Assembly (NCBI GenBank): GCA_013330355.1
Contig: DUIM01000077.1
Location: 1 to 5,183, forward strand
Origin: Methanosarcinales archaeon
GTDB taxonomy: Archaea > Halobacteriota > Methanosarcinia > Methanosarcinales > Methanocomedenaceae
Direction of reading: 5' to 3'
DNA length: 5,183 nt
Shown: piece by piece, positions 1 through 5,183 of the stretch
How positions within the stretch are numbered: the stretch's first letter is position 1
Layout of the letters: every line of letters starts with the position of its first letter
Notes under the pieces: generated by a model
Databases searched by the model: none
What the model saw: the letters and a program-made list of their open reading frames with translations, nothing else
Told to the model about the DNA's origin: nothing
Made by a program: the position numbers and the translations under genes

Positions 1-56
1 TTGACGGTGCACATGCTTTCATGCGTTGTTGGAGCAGACAGTCCCAAAACCCACAT
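1..56 (-). CDS. Possible N-terminus of a NodU-type carbamoyltransferase (partial)
   Basis: Reading leftward from an ATG at 56-54, 18 codons stay open to the edge and give MWVLGLSAPTTHESMCTV. The pattern of a hydrophobic strand V-L-G-L-S, a short loop, then H-E-S and another hydrophobic stretch resembles the start of the Carbam_trans_N family (NodU/CmcH carbamoyltransferases, ASKHA fold), which typically begin with I-L-G-I-S, a loop and H-D-S. Members transfer carbamoyl groups to sugars or antibiotic-type substrates. Only the first strand and loop are visible, so the family call is an inference from a very short stretch. No Shine-Dalgarno precedes the ATG, and the upstream bases are T-rich on this strand without a clear TATA box at the right distance. 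The gene would lie on the same strand as hef, 239 bases after its stop. It could equally be a chance ORF. Confidence 0.3.
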   Translation of the reverse strand, partial: MWVLGLSAPTTHESMCTV

Positions 57-295
57 AAATAAAACAAAAAAGATTGGAAAAAATCGAGGTCGCAAAAAAG
101 AAACTCTAAGAAGAAAAACTTACGAAAATAAACATCACCGATAACGATGTCACAATCATAAAACATAATATTGGGAAGATTGAGAGATTTGTGAAAATTG
201 ATGGGAAAAACTTGAAAGAGATACTGTAAAACGGGACTCAGGGTGTCAATCAGTTCGGAGTGGACACGAAATTGCAATAGCAATCCTGCAATACT
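57..295. other. A-rich intergenic region downstream of hef
   Basis: This stretch holds no gene I can support. On the plus strand it is strongly A-rich between about 57 and 135. On the minus strand, hef's own frame stays free of stops from just after the hef stop to the left edge, about 98 codons, but the product is Phe/Leu-rich and unlike a known family, as expected for T-rich DNA. On the plus strand, codons 110-229 read as a protein-like 39-residue segment (ending KIDGKNLKEIL) but are flanked by in-frame stops and have no start codon placed to use. Two small inverted repeats lie close behind the hef stop: ATTGC-AATA-GCAAT at 271-284, and GTGTC/GACAC at 243-267. They may fold in the 3' end of the hef transcript. 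Confidence 0.5.
66..99 (-). terminator. hef: Cluster of three T6 tracts, candidate hef terminator
   Basis: Read on the minus strand, the direction of hef, there are three separate runs of six T at 99-94, 83-78 and 71-66. Archaeal RNA polymerase commonly terminates at oligo-T runs without needing a hairpin, and clusters of such runs are typical of archaeal 3' ends. The cluster lies about 200 bases after the hef stop, so it would give a long 3' UTR. It also sits only 10 bases before the possible start at 56, so if that gene is real the T-rich stretch may instead be its upstream region. Confidence 0.35.
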
Positions 296-2710
296 TTATC
301 CTTTGTAAACACTTCCAACCACTTCCCTGATACGCTGTGCTGTTTTCGGGCCGATAGATTCCACTTCCATCAGTTCATCCGGACCAGCCCTCATTACACT
401 TTCCACACTACCGAAATGCTGCAACAGCTTACGTGCTGCGACGGGGCCTATATTGGACATGGAAGATATAATATATTCCTGCTGCTCACTCAACGTCATT
501 GCAGTTTTCCTGCCGTGGAGACTGGGCGTGCGTTTTTCATCCACTTGCTCACGTTTTGCTATTACCTGGATCAGGGCAGCCGTATCCTCGGCATCCCTGG
601 TGCTTATTATCGGGATACCGAAATCAGTTGCAATGGATGCCAGCACTCCCCTTATAGCATTGGGATGTATCTGCCTGGCCGCGTATAGATTGTCACCTTC
701 GATAATAAGTACGGGCCTGTCATAGGTCCTGGCCAGATCAGAGAGCTGCCCGAAGATGTTCCTGTCCTTATCAATAATGGAATCCAGAAAGTCAATATCG
801 GTCTTGCGCTCGATAGCCACCCTGTCACTCACGATATAATCCCCTACCTCCAGTGTGGTCAGTATGACATCATTCCCTGCACTCTCAAGAGCCCGGGCCA
901 CACCAGAGCGTATCTCGCGCCGGTCTACATATATCTGCAGTTTTTCACCCGAATAATCAAGCAGTTGTTTTTGTCCTGCTTTTTCTGCTGGCTGTTCCGG
1001 CAACCCCGACTGCTCCGGTATCCCCGGCACCACTGTACCCGGCGTCCCCAACGTCCCTGGCGTCCCCGGTGTACCAGTACCAAAAATACCGAGTGTTTCA
1101 CCCAAAGGTTGAACATTTCTGGTATCGCTCAGCTGGCGCATTTTGCTGTTCATTGTCTTCTCTTTACGGCGACTGCTCCAATAATATGCCTCATCCTTAG
1201 TACCCTTGGCCACCAGCACCACCACCTTCCCGGCATGGCTGCGCCCGGTACGGCCCTTACGCTGGATGCTGCGAATCTCCGAGGGGACGGGTTCATAGAA
1301 CAATACCAGGTCGGTGGCAGGGATATCCAGCCCTTCCTCTGCTACTGAAGTGGCCACCAGGGCATTATATTCTCCAGACCTGAACTGATCAAGTATCGCC
1401 ACCTGCTGTTTCTGGGTCAGGCCCGTATCCTTGTACTTGCTCGCCTGCCCCACGAACCTGACCGGGCGCACGTTGTCAACACCTTCCAGGTTCCGGGTCA
1501 CCAGTTCTGACATATCCCTGTAATTGGTAAATATGATCACCCTGGAATCAGGGTTATTACGCAGCTGAGCTGACACAATATCCTTAACAACCTCGAGCTT
1601 TGGGTGCGTGACATCCAGTTCCTTCAATGCATACATGGCCTGGCGCATATGCACATCCCCCACCAGCCTGCGGGAAGCCTTACTGCCGGATTTTGAACCA
1701 GCCTCGTGCTCAAGTCGTTCGAAATATTTAGCAAGCGCCTCAGGTCCCTGGGTCTCGGTTATCTCGATGGCATGGCTTACTTTAAGTATCTCTGCCACCA
1801 GGGATATGGCCTTGAACACCCGCTGGTCCGGCCCACTTCTCAATCCGGACTGAAGCCTGGATTGAAGATCCAGAAGTTCCCGTTTATTCAGGTAATTCCT
1901 GTTCGGGTCAATAAAATCCAGTTTAGCCAGCTGTTTGACCCTGTCATCTAAAACCCGCTGCATAGAATCCTTCAACCCCTTGATTTCCACTGGAACACTG
2001 ATATGCCGCCATTCAAGGTCACGGTAGTGGACATAAGGCTTTACATCAGGGTCGTCATCGGTTCTTACCTGTACATTTGATGTGGATAGGTTGCGGCAGA
2101 CCTCCTCGATCTTTTCGCTGCTGGCACCCGGACTGGCTGTTATGCCCAGTACCAGCGGGTCCTTTGCCTGGGACTGGTATTTTTCGGCTATATAGACATA
2201 AGCATAATTACCAACTGACCTGTGTGCTTCGTCAAAAGTGATGTGGATCACATCAGACAGGTCAATCCTGTGCGATAACAGGTCGTTCTCTATTACCTGG
2301 GGTGTGGAAACCACCACGCGGGCATCCTTCCAGAGCGCTATGCGCTTTGTGGGTGGTATACTGCCTGTAAACACTACTATTTCATCAGGTGGCAGGGTCA
2401 TGAACTTTTTCAGGAATGAGGCATGCTGCTCCACCAGGGGTTTGGTGGGAGATAGAATTATGACTTTCCCCTTCATTCTGTGGAGCCGGTTGGCTATGAC
2501 TATCAGGGCCACTATGGTCTTACCAAGGCCCGTAGGCAGCACTACAAGTGTGGATTGCTTAAGGGCGGCTGCGGCCAGGTTGAGCTGGTACAGTCTCTGC
2601 TCGATAGCATTCGGTTTAATAAGCCAATGGGTGATAAAATCAGTTGTCTGCTTATCAGTATCCTGTTGGGGTAGGAGGGTTTCCATCTGGGATATTGTAG
2701 TCACTACCAC
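296..2710 (-). CDS. hef: Hef, archaeal helicase-nuclease for branched DNA (FANCM/XPF-like)
   Basis: Hef is an ATP-dependent superfamily 2 helicase fused to an XPF-type structure-specific nuclease. In Euryarchaeota it unwinds and cuts stalled replication forks and other branched DNA. The helicase half shows Walker A LPTGLGKT (58-65), DEAH (160-163), TAS (191-193), motif IV IIFTNYRD (392-399), motif V around ATSVAEEGLDIP (453-464) and motif VI QRKGRTGR (483-490), with an insert domain at roughly 235-370 between the two RecA lobes. A low-complexity linker follows (about 525-590). The nuclease has D596, then GD (623-624) and ERKxxxD (634-640), so the catalytic set is intact. Two helix-hairpin-helix motifs (IGPVAARKLL at 754, IGPKTAQRI at 786) end the protein. 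The length of 804 aa is normal to slightly long. The start is GTG at 2710; an in-frame TAG at 2722-2720 limits extension, but GTG 2704 or ATG 2686 (Met9) are also possible, since strong similarity should begin only near residue 31. There is no Shine-Dalgarno at any of them. It is divergent from the antiporter gene. Confidence 0.96.
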   Translation of the reverse strand: MVVTTISQMETLLPQQDTDKQTTDFITHWLIKPNAIEQRLYQLNLAAAALKQSTLVVLPTGLGKTIVALIVIANRLHRMKGKVIILSPTKPLVEQHASFLKKFMTLPPDEIVVFTGSIPPTKRIALWKDARVVVSTPQVIENDLLSHRIDLSDVIHITFDEAHRSVGNYAYVYIAEKYQSQAKDPLVLGITASPGASSEKIEEVCRNLSTSNVQVRTDDDPDVKPYVHYRDLEWRHISVPVEIKGLKDSMQRVLDDRVKQLAKLDFIDPNRNYLNKRELLDLQSRLQSGLRSGPDQRVFKAISLVAEILKVSHAIEITETQGPEALAKYFERLEHEAGSKSGSKASRRLVGDVHMRQAMYALKELDVTHPKLEVVKDIVSAQLRNNPDSRVIIFTNYRDMSELVTRNLEGVDNVRPVRFVGQASKYKDTGLTQKQQVAILDQFRSGEYNALVATSVAEEGLDIPATDLVLFYEPVPSEIRSIQRKGRTGRSHAGKVVVLVAKGTKDEAYYWSSRRKEKTMNSKMRQLSDTRNVQPLGETLGIFGTGTPGTPGTLGTPGTVVPGIPEQSGLPEQPAEKAGQKQLLDYSGEKLQIYVDRREIRSGVARALESAGNDVILTTLEVGDYIVSDRVAIERKTDIDFLDSIIDKDRNIFGQLSDLARTYDRPVLIIEGDNLYAARQIHPNAIRGVLASIATDFGIPIISTRDAEDTAALIQVIAKREQVDEKRTPSLHGRKTAMTLSEQQEYIISSMSNIGPVAARKLLQHFGSVESVMRAGPDELMEVESIGPKTAQRIREVVGSVYKG
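1037..1072 (-). repeat. hef: 9-bp tandem repeat coding Thr-Pro-Gly units in the Hef linker
   Basis: Four consecutive 9-bp units (consensus ACG-CCN-GGG on the coding strand) encode Thr-Pro-Gly, Thr-Pro-Gly, Thr-Leu-Gly and Thr-Pro-Gly at residues 547-558. Looser Gly/Thr/Pro-rich sequence continues on both sides, from about residue 544 to 573. The repeat lies between the helicase and nuclease halves, where Hef proteins have a flexible tether, so it probably acts as an extended spacer. The unit length keeps the reading frame, so copy number can change without breaking the gene. Confidence 0.85.
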
Positions 2711-2719
2711 AATAAAACG

Positions 2720-2732
2720 CTATTTATTTAAT
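2720..2732 (-). promoter_or_regulatory. hef: Candidate TATA box (box A) for hef
   Basis: On the minus strand this reads ATTAAATAAATAG, close to the archaeal box A consensus TTTAWATA. With the usual spacing of about 26 bases from box centre to start site, transcription would begin near 2700. That is inside the annotated GTG start and would favour initiation at ATG 2686, with a leader of about 14 bases. Other AT-rich elements further upstream (TATACAAAG at 2750-2742, and the palindromic box at 2829-2838) could serve instead and would preserve the GTG start. Confidence 0.4.
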
Positions 2733-2827
2733 GAGCTCCGGCTTTGTATACTGCTAAAGACTCTGCCGGGAAAAATAGCATTGTCGATGATATTTTTGAA
2801 TTTATTTATTTATTGAAGTGGTATGGG

Positions 2828-2840
2828 TTATTTAAATATA
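2828..2840 (+). promoter_or_regulatory. TATA box for the antiporter gene, likely leaderless transcript
   Basis: TTTAAATA at 2831-2838 matches archaeal box A exactly. Its centre is about 30 bases before the GTG at 2865, so the start site is predicted at about 2860-2864, within a few bases of the start codon. No Shine-Dalgarno is present between the box and the GTG. Together these indicate a leaderless or nearly leaderless mRNA, which is common in archaea. Confidence 0.7.
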
Positions 2841-2864
2841 GAAGATATTACAAAATAGTACGAT

Positions 2865-4847
2865 GTGACTTTAGATACTGTTGCAATATTAACCGATTTT
2901 GTATTGATCTTCAGCCTGTCAATAGGCATTGTTTTCTTATTTCATAAACTGCGTATCGTCCCTATTGTAGGATATCTTGTCACAGGTGTGATAATCGGTC
3001 CTTCCGTAATTGGTCTGGTAACAGACCAGACAATGATCGAACTATTTGCTGAGATCGGGGTCATACTGTTACTGTTCACAATAGGTATTGAATTCTCACT
3101 AAAAGAATTGATAAGATCCAGGAGAACTATCTTGCTTGGAGGGGGGATGCAGGTGCTCCTGACCATTGTAGTTGTAACATTGATCGCACTTGCAATAGGA
3201 CAACCCCCGGGAATTGCCATATTCCTGGGATTTTTAGTATCAATGAGCAGCACAGCCATTGTACTCAGGATACTGTCAGAGAGAGCTGAAATGGAGACCC
3301 CTAACGGAAAAGTTACTATTAGTATTCTGATATTCCAGGACCTGGGCATTATCCTGATGGTCCTGCTTGTGCCATTACTTGCGGGTACTGCCGGCACATC
3401 GTCCTCTGCCATGATATTCTCGATACTGAAAGCTCTTGCAATCGTTTTATTATTAATAATAGCAGGAAGGTTCATTGTACCCGTCATATTGTACCACATT
3501 GTCAAGACCCGGAACAGGGAACTGTTCCTGCTGGGTATGATCGTGATCTGCCTGGGTACGGCTACATTGACTTCAATGGCAGGATTATCCCTTGCCATAG
3601 GAGCATTCATAATAGGCCTGATCATCTCGGAATCAGAGTTCTCCCATCAGGCGCTGAGCGAGATACTGCCTCTCAGGGACGTGTTCAATAGCCTGTTCTT
3701 TATATCAATAGGCATGCTCCTGGACCTGGGATTTGTATTGGATAATGTTTCAATTATACTGTATGTGGTGATCCTGGTTATCCTGATCAAGTTCACTCTT
3801 AGCATGGTCTCTACCGTTGTACTGAGATATCCCATTCATACAGCCTTCCTTGTGGGACTGTCCCTTGCCCAGATCGGCGAGTTCTCTTTCGTGCTCTCGT
3901 TGATAGGTATCCAGCATGGCCTGTTGAATAATGATATTTACCAGGTATTCCTGGCCTCTGCTATCCTGACCATGATAGCTACGCCATTTATGATCCAGAT
4001 GGGGCCAAGGATGGAGGACATTATAACCCGTAAAGGAAAGGTCTCTGATCACATCCTGAAAGAAAAGGTTGGGTATGATATTGAAAAACATGTGGTTATT
4101 GCTGGTTACGGTATAAACGGAAGAAATCTTTCAAATGTGTTGTCTGCCGTGAAAATCCCCTTTGTAGTGGTGGAAATGAACCCTGAAATCGTGATATCTG
4201 AAAAAAGGAAAGGTCTGCCCATATTCTATGGCGATGCCTCAAAAGAGGATATCCTTAAACTTACTAATATCTCAAAAGCTAAGATACTGGTTATTGCCAT
4301 ATGTGATGCTGCGCATACCCGCATGATGATAAAGAATGCACGAAAACTGAATCCCGGAATCTATATAATTACCCGTATACGCTTTGTCAGCGAACTGGAA
4401 GAACTAATCGAACTGGGTGCCGATGAAGTGATACCGGCAGAATTCGAAACTTCCATCGAGATATTTTCCAGGGTGCTGTCAAGGTATCTTATCCCAAAGG
4501 AAGAGATCCGGAAGAATGTTGAAAGGGTGCGAAAGGATGGATATGAAATGATCAGGGATATATACCATAAATCCAGGTCTATTGATGATCTGGGGCATCA
4601 CCTGACAAACATTGAGTTGGAGACTTTCAGGGTGATGGGGGGATCAATTGCCGATGGAAAAACTCTGGCAGAACTGAACTTAAGGAAGCAATGGGGATTC
4701 ACAGTGTTGGCAATCCAGAGGGAAAATGATGTGCTGAACAATCCTGATGGGGAGGACAAACTCCTGGAAGATGATATTGTTGTCCTTATGGGAAACAGGG
4801 AAAGACTTCCTGATGTATCTTCAGTTTTTGCGCCTTCATGTAGGTGA
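2865..4847 (+). CDS. Kef-type CPA2 cation:proton antiporter with C-terminal RCK domain
   Basis: This membrane protein exchanges K+ or Na+ for H+; the cation cannot be told from sequence. The first 380 residues form a Na+/H+ exchanger domain with about 12-13 hydrophobic helices, starting at residue 8. Family motifs are visible: GYLVTGVIIGPS (36-47), FQDLGII (157-163) with the Q158-D159 pair that in Kef proteins lies in the ion-binding helix, LFFISIGM (277-284) and AQIGEFSFVL (335-344). The cytosolic part has a TrkA-N/RCK Rossmann fold with GYGINGR (414-420), acidic E437 after the second strand (suggesting NAD(H) binding) and YGDAS (455-459), then a TrkA-C domain from about 585 to 648. Both parts look intact, and 660 aa is normal for this architecture. 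GTG 2865 is the best start: a TAG lies in frame at 2856, and the next Met (57) would delete the first two helices. It stands alone, divergent from hef. Confidence 0.93.
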   Translation: MTLDTVAILTDFVLIFSLSIGIVFLFHKLRIVPIVGYLVTGVIIGPSVIGLVTDQTMIELFAEIGVILLLFTIGIEFSLKELIRSRRTILLGGGMQVLLTIVVVTLIALAIGQPPGIAIFLGFLVSMSSTAIVLRILSERAEMETPNGKVTISILIFQDLGIILMVLLVPLLAGTAGTSSSAMIFSILKALAIVLLLIIAGRFIVPVILYHIVKTRNRELFLLGMIVICLGTATLTSMAGLSLAIGAFIIGLIISESEFSHQALSEILPLRDVFNSLFFISIGMLLDLGFVLDNVSIILYVVILVILIKFTLSMVSTVVLRYPIHTAFLVGLSLAQIGEFSFVLSLIGIQHGLLNNDIYQVFLASAILTMIATPFMIQMGPRMEDIITRKGKVSDHILKEKVGYDIEKHVVIAGYGINGRNLSNVLSAVKIPFVVVEMNPEIVISEKRKGLPIFYGDASKEDILKLTNISKAKILVIAICDAAHTRMMIKNARKLNPGIYIITRIRFVSELEELIELGADEVIPAEFETSIEIFSRVLSRYLIPKEEIRKNVERVRKDGYEMIRDIYHKSRSIDDLGHHLTNIELETFRVMGGSIADGKTLAELNLRKQWGFTVLAIQRENDVLNNPDGEDKLLEDDIVVLMGNRERLPDVSSVFAPSCR

Positions 4848-5023
4848 ATGATCCATATTCGGTACTTGACTAATTTTAGGTGGTGCGCTATGAATCGTAG
4901 CTTCCAGGTTTGCTGTTCAGATCTCTTTGCATATCTGTTCAAAGGTCTCACCAAAACAGCAATTTCCGTTATGGCTATAAACGCATACAAGCGAAGGTTT
5001 GTTTATTCGTTTCTTCGTAAACA

Positions 5024-5032
5024 TTTTATAAT
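5024..5032 (+). promoter_or_regulatory. Candidate TATA box near the right edge
   Basis: TTTTATAAT resembles archaeal box A. A start site about 26 bases downstream would fall near 5054, just before the AAGGA at 5060-5064 and the ATG at 5071. The order box, start site, ribosome site and start codon is coherent, but each signal is short and could occur by chance in AT-rich DNA. Confidence 0.35.
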
Positions 5033-5070
5033 GTCGCGTGCTTCTACTCACCACGTCATAAGGAAAATCA

Positions 5071-5163
5071 ATGACGATCAGCGGTATTATTCCAGACGGC
5101 TTGGATGAAAACAAAATAAGAGACCGGAAATTGCTGTATGGTATTGAGTGCTATCAATCGTAA
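5071..5163 (+). CDS. Possible 30-aa small ORF, unknown function
   Basis: An ATG at 5071 opens a 30-codon frame (begins MTISGIIPDGLDENKI, ends GIECYQS) that stops at 5161-5163. AAGGA at 5060-5064 sits six bases before the ATG, a good Shine-Dalgarno placement, and a TATA-like box lies at 5024. I recognise no family. A strong GGAGG follows seven bases after the stop, so this could be a small leader ORF placed just before a larger gene beyond the edge. It might also be the remains of that gene's earlier start, or chance. The composition is mixed and protein-like, without a membrane segment. Confidence 0.22.
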   Translation: MTISGIIPDGLDENKIRDRKLLYGIECYQS

Positions 5164-5169
5164 CAGACC

Positions 5170-5176
5170 GGAGGAG
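5170..5176 (+). promoter_or_regulatory. Strong Shine-Dalgarno at the right edge
   Basis: GGAGGAG is complementary to the 3' end of archaeal 16S rRNA, and is the best ribosome site in any intergenic part of this window. A start codon is expected 5-10 bases later, at or just past the edge. The final two bases, GT at 5182-5183, would form a GTG start at ideal spacing if the next base is G. Confidence 0.4.
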
Positions 5177-5183
5177 TATTCGT

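Larger units (their letters stand above)
4848..5183. other. Region downstream of the antiporter without a confident gene
   Basis: No recognisable protein is encoded here. A 72-codon frame at 4890-5108 (plus) has an AGGTGG about 7 bases before its ATG, but the product is a basic, family-less sequence with no domain I recognise, and it overlaps the promoter-like signals at 5024-5070. A T-rich stretch at 4997-5028 with a weak GTTTA/TAAAC inverted repeat (5001-5022) could end the antiporter transcript. The last 160 bases look like the beginning of a rightward transcription unit and are listed separately. Confidence 0.5.

Noticed and set aside
965..1348. 127-codon plus-strand frame across the Hef linker and motif VI region
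   Set aside because: It lies wholly antisense to hef, whose helicase and nuclease motifs are intact through this stretch. The product is a Cys/Pro/Arg-rich sequence with no family likeness.
2801..2812. Three tandem TTTA units in the divergent spacer
   Set aside because: A three-copy tetranucleotide in AT-rich promoter DNA is expected by chance; it gives no specific binding-site signal.
2238..2816. 192-codon plus-strand frame over the hef 5' end and the intergenic spacer
   Set aside because: Most of it is antisense to the Walker A and DEAH region of hef. It has no recognisable domain and no initiation signals, and runs into the antiporter promoter.
2942..3625. 227-codon minus-strand frame inside the antiporter gene
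   Set aside because: It is the antisense shadow of transmembrane helices: hydrophobic codons such as ATT and ATC on one strand give long open frames on the other. The antiporter frame has all the family motifs.
4598..4990. 130-codon minus-strand frame over the antiporter 3' end
   Set aside because: It overlaps the TrkA-C coding region in antisense, and its product resembles no family I know.
4890..5108. 72-codon plus-strand frame with AGGTGG before its ATG
   Set aside because: The ribosome site is only partial. The product is basic without a recognisable domain, and it overlaps the more coherent set of promoter and ribosome signals at 5024-5070. It could not be supported as a gene.
1..5183. 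New defence, mobile or CRISPR-like system
   Set aside because: Only two substantial genes are present, both of well-known families and with intact motifs. There are no repeat-spacer arrays, transposase, terminal inverted repeats, tRNA or attachment-site signs.

Overview
The window looks like chromosomal DNA of a euryarchaeon, probably from the methanogen or methane-oxidiser side (Methanosarcina-like relatives are my best guess). The main reason is a full-length Hef protein, a helicase-nuclease fusion known from Euryarchaeota. The promoter signals also look archaeal: a TATA box lies close to a GTG start, with no bacterial -35/-10 pair and little or no Shine-Dalgarno sequence. The species cannot be named from this sequence.

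Layout. Positions 1-56 (minus) may hold the first 18 codons of a gene that runs off the left edge; its N-terminus resembles NodU/CmcH-type carbamoyltransferases, but the call is weak. Positions 57-295 are A-rich on the plus strand, with no confident gene, and contain three T6 tracts (read on the minus strand) that could end hef transcription. Positions 296-2710 (minus) encode Hef, 804 aa. Positions 2711-2864 are a 154-bp AT-rich divergent promoter region. Positions 2865-4847 (plus) encode a 660-aa Kef-type cation:proton antiporter of the CPA2 family with a C-terminal RCK (TrkA-N plus TrkA-C) regulatory module. Positions 4848-5183 have no confident gene, but the last 160 bases carry a TATA-like box, a Shine-Dalgarno-led 30-codon ORF and a second strong Shine-Dalgarno at the very edge, suggesting that a rightward transcription unit begins there.

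The two large genes are transcribed away from each other and have unrelated jobs: Hef processes stalled or branched replication forks, while the antiporter exchanges K+ or Na+ for H+ across the membrane. I see no sign that they act together. There is no mobile element, CRISPR array, tRNA or rRNA, and no evidence for a new multi-gene system. The most useful points are the probable leaderless antiporter mRNA, the uncertain hef start, a Thr-Pro-Gly minisatellite in the Hef linker, and the two partial signals at the window edges.
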